Shown here piece by piece: positions 12,761 through 25,025 of a stretch of DNA of 64,000 bases (its first letter is position 1; every line of letters begins with the position of its first letter). The DNA is from Dermanyssus gallinae (lineage: Eukaryota; Arthropoda; Arachnida; Mesostigmata; Dermanyssidae): assembly GCA_003439945.1 (NCBI GenBank), contig QVRM01002448.1:124001-188000 (forward strand), given 5' to 3'. Both the position numbers and the translations under genes were made by a program. The notes under the pieces are model-generated. The model saw only the letters and a program-made list of their open reading frames with translations, searched no databases and was not told the DNA's origin.

Positions 12761-12799
12761 GATACGCGAGCATGGACTAACGGTCTATAGACGCAAACG

Positions 12800-14800
12800 G
12801 AGGATAAAACGAGTTTGAAGCTAAGGTTAACTGCATGGGTAAGCCACACACATCCGCCCCTCCCTCTACGGCTTTACGGCCGAGGGGCGGTGGGGAAGGA
12901 TACTATTGAAGGTGAGGCCAAAGTTAAAGTGCAAATGTAGGAAGAAGAGTACAGCTTCCCCAGCCACATAAGCACGAGCCGTAGCTCCATGGAAGAGACA
13001 TCGATGAGACACCCAAGATAGATGATCCCACTGGGAGCGGCCACTAGGTATGCTGTGCTCTGAGCTTGCTGGGTATGAAATAATCCAAATGATAAATTCG
13101 AACCCTGCAAGACTGCCTTCGCGCAATAGAAAGGTGATTGTGATAAATGCGTGTGTGTATTTGAGTCTGGCAATGCAAAAAGCCCTTTAAAAATACACAA
13201 TAGCTAGGGATAGGAAAGGGTAGGTACTGGAAAAATATTTACTTACTTAACACAGCAGTGGGCTACGAATTAAAGGTGGACTAGACTAACTTATAACGTT
13301 TTTTCTGTCTTGTTAAAATAGTAGTTAACCTAATAACTACTACAGAAGCATAGCTAATATTTTGGCATAATCCATTAAGGCTTTAGAAATGATTTTTTTA
13401 GTATGATTCAAGATTTTGTAAATCAAATCAACTAGAAGTCACAATATATTTTCCATGCATGACGATCGGAATATTTTTAATCAAATGTTCCTCAATCAAA
13501 TGTACTGGTTGGAAAATGGAATTGCTCTTTGTATATATAAAAGCGCTTTCAAAAAATATGAAGGGACGAAAAGCCATTAAACCATGAACATGCTAAATTT
13601 AGTATCGGACTTTCAGATGCATAGAAGCCTTGTAAGATAAGCCTCTGCCAAAATTATTAAACATTCATATTGTTCATTACACAATAACTTTGCATTTCAA
13701 AATTGTACATAAGTACAATACAGTCGTCATTATATACAATTGGAACACTTCAGCGACCGTCCCACCGGGCGAAAAAGTGCAAAGACCGCCGATGCGTCTG
13801 GCAGCTCTCTTCATAGTATTTCTTATTTAGTAGCTTCCTGGCGAGGTACACATCTCACTGTGCTACCTTTGTCGAGACCTCAGGCACACCCTAACAAACT
13901 CTCTAACAAAAATTGCTAAAATAGTCCTGTTATAGGTGACTTAAGCCTGACTCTGATTGTTTCCACTGCCGATCCGCAACACGCTAGCAGGTACACAAAG
14001 CGGTTTCTTGCCGTCCGCGGCATATATATTGCTAGCGACGATCTTTGTTAATTCGTCATTTTCTTCTTGAATGAACGCAGATTGCTGGGACAGCCACAGT
14101 TGGTCTTCGAAGTCATAATACTAACGTAGAAACTTATCGGCTTGTATTGCAATACGCGGTTCCCAGTAAGATTTGTTTTCCTGCAAAATAGTGATATTGC
14201 GTTTAAAAAAGTTTTGAAAAAAAACAAGCTTTAAGGGTCATATTATGCGTTGTTTGGAATACATCAGTGATTATAACACAAAGAAACTGTCTTCCGCCCT
14301 GGAAACACAAGTTCGGTGTTTGATATTAACAGGTGCCTTCTAACTAATGTCAAATACTTTGAATATCCTGAAGGCTTCAAGTTCTACTGGCACGCTATTC
14401 CAAGGAGTTCTACATCGTATGGCCATCTGCTGTTGACGGGACCGCCCGGTAGCGCCCGAGAACGGTATGCTATTCTCCCCTTCTAAATACCCTGTTGTAA
14501 GCAAAGCACATTTGATTATACTTTTAAGTCGTCTCTAAATCCAATACGCAGCATAGGTAATTACCTAGCGGCAAATCTTGGCTTCACCCTTTGCACTACC
14601 AACCTAGTTATTTATCTTAACTGATGAATACTATTTTTCGCGTCCTTTGTTTGTTTTAGTTTTTTTATTTTATTATTATGTGCATTTATGTGGGCGTAGA
14701 ACGGTCAACTGAAAGTGTGGAACTTAACTTTTTAACAATGAATATAATTCCTAATTATCTAAACTTTATTAACAGTTGTATTTTTTTAAAGATGTTTTTA
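12800..14800. other. Intergenic, nothing recognised
   Basis: Mostly AT-rich. Overlapping frames at 12866-13200 (-) have no motif. No exon, RNA gene or element end was identified. Homology with the region upstream of the APEX duplicate begins near the right end of this interval. Confidence 0.4.
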
Positions 14801-15696
14801 TCCTTACTATGGCTAGTTGCCGTCTGATATATCTGGTCACATATCATGATGCTTATAGAACTGTGCTTATCTACTGTAGCAGGGATTCGTGCTTTAGATC
14901 CAGCGAGGTCTAGTGCATTCTTTTCCGTTTAAATGCTCATAATTCAACCATTCATTCAAATATGATTGGATTATATTGCAGTGATTCAACGTTGCGTTGA
15001 ATATGTACTCAGAGGAATAGCAACGCATTGCAGCAGAGAAGCATAGACACATCGACTTGTAGTAGAAGGTTTTTCGATCGGATTTCCAGCGGTAATCTCA
15101 ACTGCAGACACTAAAGTTTCCAGCAGAAAAACCTTCTGCAAGAGCGATTCAAAAGAGAGATTCATTCACCAACACTTGTTGCTTGCAGTCGTAAATCGGC
15201 TCATCATCAATACGAACGCTTCGCGATCGTTTCAAATGTGGCGCGGGAGGAATTCCTCGGCGCGGCATTTTCGGCGACGCCAAGCGCCCGCCCTCTCCGC
15301 TGCTTTGTTCGGCGGTTTGTGTTTGACCTGCTCGTCTCGCCCTAGTTGTGGTGAAGGAAAACCCGGAGCGTCTACCGGTCGGCGGACCGGCGCCTTTTTA
15401 GCTTTGTTGCGCGCGGAATCATTCCTCTCGTATTCGGAGGGGGGGGGGGGAGGTATTTCGGCAGTCTCCTTGTTAGGCGTCGTCTCTCGATCGAAGAGTT
15501 GTCGCATTGCATGTTTAGCCGCGCAGTGCGTCTTCTAGGCGGCGCTCGCTCGTTCCTGTTGCCCGGTTTTGAGCGGGTCCCGCAAGTCGCGTCGTCGTCG
15601 GCGTCTTGCACCGCGTCTCGGCGTCTTGTGCACCGTCTGTTGTCGCTCGAAGAGACATTCGAGTACGCGGGTGGTGTCTTGCGCGCGATCGCTACC

Positions 15697-18182
15697 ATGC
15701 CACCGCGACGCGCTGCTAAGGTCGTCTCCACGACAGCGTCGTCCGTTGATCTGTCCGTTCCACCACGGAAAAGACAGTCGAGAGGCGGCAGCCCCGGCAA
15801 GCCTCCAACGAGCTACAAGGAGGTGAGCGACAGCGATAGCGGCGAACGCGATGCGGTGGCGAAGCCCGTCAAACGGGCGCCTCGCAGCGTCACCAATAAG
15901 AAGAAGAAGAAGAAACGGTCGCGTCCGACTAACAGCTCGGAAGAAAGCAGTTCCGAGGATGACAGCGGTGAAGATTACGCTCCGAAGCCCAGCAGAAGCC
16001 CCGTGAAGCGCCGCCAGGAGCGCACGACATCCGCGGCCGCAAAGAGCAAGAGAAACAAACCGACTAGAAACCAGAAGTCGGAGTCGCCGCCATCGTCGGC
16101 GGAGCCTGAGGCGAATACGAAAGAGGCGGGCGACGTCGGCGAACCTGACGTAGAAGACGAAGCCGATACTGCAGACCAACAAGCCTCTAACTACGAGAAG
16201 AAAGGTAAGACAAAAACAACGCAGATTACGAATGACTCAAGTTTGCGCTCGGTGGTTGACCGATTCAATTGGAGTGGTGTACTCTACTTAGCAGAGGTAG
16301 TTGTCATGGTGCTCATGTGCGAAATACCTTGTTTAGGAAAGATATATATATATATATATATATATATGTTTTAACTGTATTTAATTTATCTACAGTTCTT
16401 TAAGCGAACTGGTTGTACGAGTGACGGCGAATGGTAGCGAGAAAATGACTGTCAAGTGCAAAACAATATGCGACGCTATTCTCACTAATCAAGATGTTTA
16501 ACCAGCTGAAAAACGACTGCAGAGGAAACAAGCAGTACAGTGATTCGAGTGTAATTAGAGTTGCAAGGAGCATACAAATGCTCTAGATAATTTCAAAATG
16601 TATTTTGTTGTTAGGCATAATGTTTATATGTATTTGAAAGAACTGTGTATGCTCTACAAAACTGTGTTATTTGTTTTTTTGTTAGTTAATAGTTTAATTT
16701 CTTCAAGCCTAAAATGAAATAGAATACTTCGGAGGCAAAAATCCGAATTTTCCGCGTCCTGCTTTTTAAAAAAAGGCGACAGTGTTATGACAATCCTCAA
16801 CCACCTTCAATCAATTAGTTTTACTCAAAAACTCGGAGCTTGGATGCCTCACGAGCTCAACGAAGAAAACTAGGAAAAACATCCTCAAATTGCGACTCAA
16901 CATCTTGCCCGCCACCGTGCAACACGCGGACACAAACAACGTTTTCTGTATCGAATCGTCACGGGAGATGAGAAATGGCGTCTACACGTCAATATGAGGC
17001 AAAAAGGGGTTGCTTCAGGAGATACATCGAAGCCAAAAATCAAGCAGAATCTCCACTACGATCTGCGTTTGGTGGGACTGAGAAGGTATGGGGAATTGGG
17101 AAATGTTTTAAAAACGCCGCGGTCAACAAGGAACTCTACACTGCACCGAATAAATGAGGCTATTCGACTGAGAAGACTCGATCGACAAGGCCAAACCATA
17201 CTGCTTCACGACAACACCAGGCCCCATGTACACATTATTGATTAATTTATGGTTGTTAAACTCCTTAATAGAAGATAGAGCAAAACAAGCATGATGCTAC
17301 TTTTACGGCAGAGTACCGTAACAGTTATTGATAACAAATTCTTCTCATGGGTTGAATGGACACGACGTCGAAAAATTCTTTGGACGAAAAGAGGTTGTGA
17401 TATTTTTAAATCAGACTTGTGTTTCACAGGTTCGTTGAAAATCGTGTCGTGGAACATCAACGGAATACGAGCATGGCTTCCAAAAGGGGGACTCGATTAT
17501 ATTCGGAAGGAGGCTCCCGACGTGTTCTGCGTCCAAGAGACGAAATGCTCTGACGACAAACTGCCGAAGGATATGGAGACGCTAGATGGTTACAAAAGCT
17601 ATTTCCTGGCGGGTGATAAGGACGGTTACTCTGGCGTTGGTGTCCTGACAAAGATCGAGCCCCTCGAGGTTACGTACGGCATCGGCATGGAGAAACACGA
17701 TGCTGAGGGTCGAGTGATCACGCTTGAGTTCAAGGACTTCTTTCTGGTCAACGCTTACGTACCGAACGCTGGCCGCGGGCTAGTGAGACTTGACTATCGG
17801 ATGCAATGGGACAAGGATTTCAGGTTCGTAGTGGTGGAATATATTATGAGCAAATCATTTACTAACTGGATTCACGACACATACATGTCTACGGATGGTT
17901 GCAGTCAGCCCTTTGTAAAACTTCTGTTAAGACGCCGCATCATTAAAGTAAAAGCAATGGCGTGTTCTAGGAACGCGCTAGTATGGGTCGAGCCCAGTGG
18001 CGTGGTGCATTCGCGTGCGCCTCGTGACCGGAGGAAACACACAGGTGCACGGGTTCGATCCCCTCCGTTGTACATTTGTGTTTATGTGATCCGTCTTAGG
18101 AAACAATGCGAAAGCAAACCCGTGGACGTTAAATATCGGTTGAGAGTCAGCCCGAAAAAGGACGATTAAAGCTACGCAAACT

Positions 18183-18213
<31 letters not shown>

Positions 18214-19067
18214 TATCGGATTATTTACAGATTGCATGCACTTCTGTCAACATCTATACTTAAACTAATATAGATATAAGTCGTGTGTTACGTATCTTTA
18301 TATGGAATCCATGTATTGAATTTGTTTATTGACACTTCTTGTAAGATAGTCATGTGTTGATCATCTTAAATATATAGTATAGCTTGCTTATGTTGTTAAG
18401 TGTTCTCGTTGTCCCCGAAAGGCCGACTGCTCATGAAAAACTGTTATTATTATTATAATGTCGTGAGTAGCGATGTCAGTACAATATGTACACATATTGC
18501 AAAAGATTAGCTAAGTCAACGTGATGTTAGTTATATACGTTATACAGCTTATATATGTATATATAATAGGTATAGGATAGGATAAAGATAGTAGCCGAAA
18601 TACTTAATAAAGTAAGAATCAAGTTGTTTGTGATCTTTCTATTCCCTTGCCATATGCTTTTCTAACTATGTCTATGTAACCTTTGTTTCTATAGATCCTA
18701 CTTGTGCAAGTTGGGCGAGCGAAAAGGTGTCATTTTGACGGGCGACCTGAACGTGGCTCACCAGGAGATTGACCTAGCCAATCCGAAGACTAATAAGAGG
18801 AATGCTGGATTCACGCAGGAAGAACGGGATGGATTATCAACGTTGCTTGAAAAGGGTTTTATCGACACCTTCCGTAAGCTGTATCCGGATCGTGCCAAGG
18901 CGTACACCTTCTGGACGTACATGATGAACGCCCGAGCTAAGAATGTGGGTTGGCGACTTGACTACTTTATCGTCTCCTCCTCACTAATGGAGCGGGTTGT
19001 AGACAACGAAATCCGAGACAAAGTTATGGGAAGCGATCACTGCCCAATTGTGCTCCATTTGAAGTAA
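15697..19067 (+). CDS. APEX1: AP endonuclease (APEX1/Rrp1 family, ExoIII type)
   Basis: Three exons, 15697-16204, 17430-17823 and 18695-19067, joined at GTAAGA/CACAG and GTTCGT/TATAG sites, give 424 residues. Residues 1 to about 168 form a low-complexity, Lys/Arg and Ser/Glu-rich tail with nuclear-localisation-like KKKKKKR, as in Drosophila Rrp1, which also carries an N-terminal extension. The exonuclease III domain follows with every known active-site residue: N178 (SWNING), E206 (QETK), Y279 (AYVPN), D318 and N320 (GDLNVAH), D390 (RLDYF), D415 and H416 (GSDHCPI). The enzyme cuts DNA 5' to abasic sites in base-excision repair. The chosen ATG has a good context (acc before it). The frame stays open upstream to another ATG at 15511, see findings. 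Intron 1 holds a mariner remnant and intron 2 a SINE. A decayed copy lies 6 kb downstream. Confidence 0.93.
16341..16367. repeat. (TA)n microsatellite in APEX intron 1
   Basis: Short TA array just after the exon 1 donor. Confidence 0.9.
16785..17245 (+). mobile_element. Mariner-type transposase remnant in APEX intron 1
   Basis: Plus-strand translation with frameshifts reads [12 protein letters not shown], a stop, then [13 protein letters not shown] (usual mariner form RIVTGDEKW), then [19 protein letters not shown] (usual LLHDNARPHV). These are the second and third Asp-bearing blocks of a mariner DDD transposase. The N-terminal HTH and the C-terminal YSPDL block are missing. Stops and frame changes show that it is inactive. 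It lies in the sense direction within the host gene intron. Confidence 0.85.
17960..18185 (+). mobile_element. tRNA-derived SINE in APEX intron 2
   Basis: The B-box consensus GGTTCGATCCC is present exactly at 18052-18062. About 60 bases upstream lies an A-box-like agcccagtggcgtgg. These are the two internal RNA polymerase III promoter boxes of tRNA genes. The ends do not pair into an acceptor stem, so it is not a functional tRNA. A non-tRNA body follows and runs into a (TA)n tract at 18186-18213, which may be the SINE 3' tail. Confidence 0.7.
18186..18213. repeat. (TA)n array at the SINE 3' end
   Basis: Directly follows the SINE body in APEX intron 2. Confidence 0.9.
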
Positions 19068-20659
19068 CAGTGAACAAACGTACACCGACACAACTGGTAC
19101 TTTTATCAAATGACGGGCCCACCCTGCCCCCAGCATATGTTCTTGACGGTCTGGTTCTATTATTCTATTATGTGGCCGAGTTCCGTGGCACTTATTGAAC
19201 TCGTTCGTTGGTCAGGAGAGTGTGCGGCGCGGCGTGTCTCAGCCGTTTGCTGAGCTAACTTTGTACACAGAAACATTCCTTCAAGAGCGAATGAATTAAG
19301 AGTTTTAGCAAAACTTGTTCTCATCGCTCAACGTGGAGAGTTTGAGGGAAAACGTATGGGTTACCCAGGCTAAGATGTGTGCGCACAGATAGTACAGGCA
19401 TGTGCGTTAAAAAGGATTCTTGCAGTATGATTTCACGCTATCACTCTGTAGATACAACCATGTGGTCAAATGTCACTGCAGTTACATACTTGTGTATATG
19501 TTAAGTTCCTACTAATCAACGCCTCATATACTTAATGTAATCCATCATATGTGAGACAGCTTCTATAAGCACTTTTGTACGCGCCCATTTATATCGATTA
19601 GTGAAAGTTAAACGACGTGACGATCGTAGTGCCTTACTGGCACGTGTATGAATAAGTTGTCCTAAAGGCCTGAGATGGTCTATCGCATAAGCGGCTGGGA
19701 CTAAAATGGTCGAAGCACCCCGTTATCAGATATAGGATTGCCTGACTGGAAGCATGCTAAAAGTAAGCAGAATGAAGAAACCCTGGCTGCCTTGCTCCTG
19801 CGTAAAAGCCCAGCAACAAAGCAGCAGGCCTGGATCGATTGGTTTTTGAACACTTAAAAATAAAGACAGAGAGTTTCAAGGAAGAGCCTTCTAAATCAAT
19901 TCACACAACGCATTCAATACGGGGAATTACACATAACCTAATCAGTCTGGGATTGATCTGCGAAAACGTTATCAGGATTTAAAACAAGGATCACTATAAT
20001 TATGACTCCATGACGTAGAATGTAGGCGTGGCACAAGAAGACTTTGTAAGCTCATTCATCTTCGTCCTGTACGCCGTCGCCCTGAGATCTCTTACGCGAA
20101 ACAAAAGCTTCTTACGTTTTGTTTGCAAATGATTTGTCCTAATGAACTTGCAACAGCGTCTGCAGTATTTCCTGCATCAAACCGCACGTTGATGCGTAGA
20201 TAACAGGTCAGCAATCAGCATCGCTAAAACGGACAGCCTGCGTTTTAACCAAAACTACCAATCACGGCTTGGTCACTCAAATCATTGCAAGCCGACAAGT
20301 TAATGCATGTATTGTTTATTAACCAATATGTGGCTTATGCACATATGTGCTATAGCTCTCCTACACAACTTTCATCAGCGATATTGCTTTTGTACACTGT
20401 TGGAGATGATGTAGATCACACGATTTTCCGCATAGCTTGCATTTACACTCGGTCGATATTTCATGCAACCCATTCCGTATACATATCTTTATATGAAATA
20501 TAAATCCGTCCAGAGACCCAGAGTTGTTCTCAGCCCTCGTTATTGCAAATCCAGTAACGAAGTACCTGTTTTTACAACATGGGTCCTTTAGTAGTTTGTA
20601 GTCATCGCTCTAGTCTCATAAAAACGCCAATTAACATTCGCAAACTTATATTCCCATTC

Positions 20660-21300
20660 AGCAAGATGATTTTCGAAGGCCTCCGTTCTCGCTAAAGCAG
20701 AAGTTGTTTAAAGATCCTCCACAAAGATTGGTGTCGAGGCCAACAGGCAGACAAGCCGTTTGCGGCTAGTGCGGTGGACTACTACCACTCTGTTTAGAAA
20801 GCCTGCTTTGATTTTGTCAAGTACTTCCAGATTCGGTTTCGATTGGTGGAGCTATATGACCTGTATTCCGTAAGCAGCTGTCGGTGTAGTCTATAAATTA
20901 AAAAAGGTTGAGAGCGACAACCGATGAGGCTCTGGGACTATTATGAAACGATAGGATGCCCTTGCAAGCTCTTACCTCGATGCGTTTAGCAAATACTGCT
21001 TTGAAAATACTACTCCATGATATGAAAAAAGTTGAACGAAATCGATTGGCGCTGAGCTCAAGCGTAATTCATCTTTTTCAGCGAGCCTACCTCTGCGGCG
21101 AAACTTCATCGCTCTTGTTTGTTGACACATTTATCACTAGGTCAACAAACTTTTGCAGTGAAGCAAGCGATTGTTGCAGGTGAAACCGACTCCGGGAGTA
21201 GAGGACAAGGTCATCATCGTACAGAAATGTACTAACTTGCGAGTGTCGACGCTGGATTTTGGAAAAATTGGGGGTTGGATGGTAATGCACTATCTCTTTT
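20660..21300 (-). mobile_element. Decayed LINE reverse transcriptase between the APEX copies
   Basis: On the minus strand 21230-21120 reads STFLYDDDLVLYSRSRF followed by LQQSLASLQKFVD and INVSTNKSD. YDDD is an altered YADD catalytic box. About 20905-20690 reads TPTAAYGIQVI, a stop, then DKIKAGFLNRVVVVHRTSRKRLVC and LLASTP, the thumb region. The same blocks occur in the NPRL3 intron remnant (35.3-36.5 kb), so both are one LINE family. Internal stops make it inactive. Confidence 0.8.
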
Positions 21301-22852
21301 TATTGAGACATTTGTGCTCCTCGTTTTTTTCGATTATGGTCGATTTTTTGTTTCCAAAAATCTAGTCGAGGCGCTACCAATGCAGATAGTACTTACTTTC
21401 TGCATACTACTTAGTAGTAGATAACGCTTTTCTTTGCTATGCCAAGTTACGACGAAGGTGCCAAGAGATCCCCTTTTCCCTACGGACGTTCAATGCTATC
21501 TTTAGGAAACTGGCATTGAGTTGATCAAACGCCCTTAAGTTCAATCACGAGAGATAAGGCTAAATCACCTGAACACCGTAGGATGCGGTGGGTGCAATCT
21601 TCAGGTTAAACAAGTTAACAGCAACCTCCATCGACAGCCTGTATGGGTCCCTGATACTTTAAAAGGATTGTAGGCCTTTTCGGACTCTATATCTATTTTG
21701 ACAGCCAACATATTCCCTAATTTTTATCCTTACGTCTGCTAAATATGGTCACATTTCATTTAAGCTATTAGGACTGTGCCTATCTACTGTAGCAGGGACT
21801 CGTGCAGCGGTACAGCGAGGTCTAGTGTGTTCTTTCCTGTTCAAATGTTCAACATTCTACCATTCATTCACATATATTTGGATTATATTATTGATTCAAT
21901 GCTGCGTTGAATATGTACTCAGAGGAATAGCAACGCATTGAACCAACGAAACATAGGCACATCGACTTGTAGTCGATGGGATTGGGATTGTGACGGAGTT
22001 GGGAGTTTTTTAATCGGATTGCCAGCAATAATCTCAACTGCAGACGACCTGCTTAATCACCATTTAAGAGACCATTCCCCATTCATTCCAAGGGCATGCT
22101 TGCGCTATATTACAATATTTCAGTCCTGCACTGTTATAGCTGAATATGCACTCACACTGGGCTAGCAACACATTGCAGCTAAACAACGTAGACATACCGA
22201 CGCGTAATAGGAAGTTCATCGGATGTCACGACTTACGTTCCCAGCAGTGGATTCAGTGAGAGAGATTGAAAAGAGATTTCATTCACCGACGCTTGTTGCT
22301 TGCAGTAATGAATTGGCTCAGCATCAATTGGAAACTTTGCGATCGTTTCAAACGTGGCGCGGGAAGAATTCCTCGGCCATTTTCGGCCTTTGACACAAAG
22401 TTCTCTTTCCATCGTGTTCTGCTTTTGTGTTTGACCGGCTCGTTTTGCTCAAGTAGTGAATGGAAACTCGGAGTGTCAGTCGGCGTCTTCTTGGCTTTGT
22501 TGCGCGCGGAACAATCCCGTTCGCGGGAGCATTTTGGCGATCTCTGATCGATAAATCTGCGCATGTCGCGCACTCCGGCCTCAAGGCGGTTGGTCAATTG
22601 TAGTCCGCTTTTCAGCGGGTCCCGTCAGCTGCGTTACTGGCGTATTAGCCGGGTGACTCGCCTGTTGCCTGAGCTGGCATTTTGGCTTGGCTACCCCGAC
22701 GTGGCAGCACGGAGATCTCAACGAGTTGCGGGTGCGGGAAGAGTCGCTTGAGGGTTTGTTTCGAATTTCGCCGCTATACCGAAATAGCGACACTGCCGGC
22801 AAGGTGTTCATAGACATTGTCATTCTAAACACTTTGTTTTCTCCGTTTCACT

Positions 22853-23173
22853 ATGGATCTCTGTCAGAGAGTGGAGCTCATTGAGCTGTACTATGAACAC
22901 GGTCGCTCTGTGGCGCAGTGTTTGCGGGTTTTCCGCGCGAAGCATGGTCAAAATACAGGTCCTTCGGAGACGGCTGTATACGATCTGGTAAAAAAGTTTA
23001 AGGAAACTGGATCGGTACTAGATGCTCCACGCTCAAGGCTACCACTTACCGCTCGCTCGGAACAAACCATCAAGCCAGTGGACAGCAGTGAGGAACGCGA
23101 AGCGGGCGATACAATGGCCAAACCCGCCAAGCGGGGGCGTCGCGGCTTCGCCAAGAAAAAACGGCAGGACTAG
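22853..23173 (+). pseudogene. Chimeric ORF: transposase HTH fused to APEX-copy tail
   Basis: A 106-residue open frame. Residues 1 to about 62 (starting MDLCQRVELIELYYEHGRS, with KFKETGSVLDAPRS near the end) are a helix-turn-helix of the DUF4817 type found at the start of mariner-like transposases. The last 35 or so residues (PVDSSEEREAGD, then MAKPAKRGRRGFAKKKR) match the basic tail of the parent AP endonuclease ([18 protein letters not shown]). The TE piece therefore landed inside the copied exon 1 without closing the frame. Nothing shows that it is expressed. It may be only a fossil. Confidence 0.6.
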
Positions 23174-25005
23174 AAGCTCCGAAGACAGCGGTGAAGATTA
23201 CACTGCGAAGGTCAGGGGAGGCTCGAAACGCCTTCAGGAACACACGACCTCATCGTCCACGAAGAACAAATGAAAGAAGCCAAACAGAGACCAGCCGAAG
23301 TCACCGTCATCGTCGCTAGAAGATGAGGCGAATCTAAACTAGGCAAACAACGTCTTCGAAGTTGACCAAAAACGAAGCCTTGCCGACCAACGAGTCTGCA
23401 ACTATGAGAAGAAAGGTAAATTGCGACAACATGCAAATTAGGAATGAGTATGAGACATGTACCTCGCCATAGGGCAGTCTTCGTTTAGAGAAAATTTTTC
23501 AGAGGAATATAGTTCCTGCAGATATTATACCTTAATAAAGCAAGAATCAAGTTCTTAAATTTTGTTCCCTTACCAAACAATTTTCTAACTTTGTTGTGTA
23601 TTCCTGTCTCTGTAGATCCTACCTGTGCAAGTTGAATGAGAAAAAAGGCGTTTGTCTTGACGAGCGCCCTAAACGTGGCTGTGGTTTTATTGGTGGTTCT
23701 GTAGCGTTCACAAAGCGAAATTGTACTGTGACGGACAGAGTGCAGTTCGTAGAACTTCCTGGATATATTCCACAGTTTCTTACTGCCTGGGAAAACACAA
23801 TTTTACAACTTTTCGAAAGCTGTATCCGGGTCGGGCCAGGGCGACTTGAGTACTTTATCGTTTCCTCCTCCCTAATGGAGCGGGTCGACGACAACGATAA
23901 CTAAGACACAGTTATGGGAAGCGATTACTCTCCGATTGCGAGCTCCATTTGAAATAACAGCGAACGAACGGACTTACTGACAGCTGGCACATTTAGCAGA
24001 TGATAAGCCCATTCTCTCCAGCATAAGTTCTCGACGGTATGGTTATATTTTTGTGACCGAGTTCTATAGTACCTATTGCTAGTCAGGAGGGCCGGGGCCG
24101 GGCGAGTTTGTAAAAAGAAACGTCGTTTAAATACAAGCAGAGTATTCAAAACATTTTGGCGAAACCAGTTCTGATTGCTTAATTGCATGTGATGGAAAAA
24201 CGTATGTCTTACTCAGGCCAAAATGTGTACGCACAAATAGTACAGGCATGCGCGTCACAGATGATTTTACTGTCACTCTCTACATAAAATTATGTGGTTA
24301 ATGAATGAAACACATAGCTTTATTCATGAGTACTTGCAAATACACTCGAAAGTATACAGCCTCTGTACTGATACAGCCTATTAAAATTAAATGTCACTAC
24401 AGTTACATATTTGTGTATATGTGCAGTTCCTACAAATGAACGTCTCATATAGTTAACGAAACTCAAGAATTCGGCGATTGATTGACTCACCGACTGGGAC
24501 GCGCATCAGGCGTGAGATAGATTCTGTTGGCACTTGAATGCGCGCTATATCGATTCGTAAATGTTAATGGGTGTTACAATGGTAGTGCGTGACTGGCACG
24601 TGGATGGATAAGTTACCCTAAAGGCACGGCAAAGTGGTACGGTCAATCTATCAGAAATAGTGGCAGTGAGTAAGACATGGCACGAGTAGCTTGGCCCATG
24701 TTATCTAGAACACAGCACTGGTACGACTATATTGTTTCGCTCCTACAAAGATAGAACCGGTATGTGGCCAAAGAAGGCTATGCAAAGCGAGTGTCAAGCA
24801 CGACTGGCATACAGTCCGCAACAATAAGCATATGTAACACTGTGCAGCTGATGCTTGATAACGAATGAAATACCAAATCGTATACACTGAAAAGGTTGCT
24901 GCGTTTCATCTCAAGTTTAAAAAAGTGGCATGAGAATGCAACCCTAAACACACATTCAACACGTCAAGATTGTGGCTCGATCTCTCCACACACACACATA
25001 TGTAT

Positions 25006-25025
25006 ATATATATATATATATATAT
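25006..25025. repeat. (TA)n array
   Basis: Short TA tract after an (AC)n-rich stretch inside the degenerate duplicate. Confidence 0.9.

Larger units (their letters stand above)
14820..20260 (+). repeat. Left copy of an imperfect tandem segmental duplication
   Basis: The APEX locus and its flanks match 21720-25920 in the same order. Shared landmarks are tatctactgtagcagg (near 14870 and 21780), tgaatatgtactcagaggaa (15000 and 21910), the exon 1 and exon 3 regions, agtacaggcatg (19395 and 24240), cagcaacaaag (19810 and 25320) and agcatcgctaaaacg (20217, matching agcatcatagctaaaacg at 25865). Because introns and flanks match, the copy arose at DNA level and is not a retrocopy. Confidence 0.8.

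Noticed and set aside
15535..16182. 215-codon Arg-rich minus frame
   Set aside because: Shadow of APEX exon 1 on the opposite strand.
17985..18070. Functional tRNA gene
   Set aside because: A and B boxes are present, but the ends do not pair into an acceptor stem and no anticodon arm is evident. Called a SINE instead.
17291..18169. Continuous 292-codon reading through APEX exon 2 into both introns
   Set aside because: Similarity to APE1 starts at 17430 and stops at 17823, both at good splice sites. The rest is intron and SINE.
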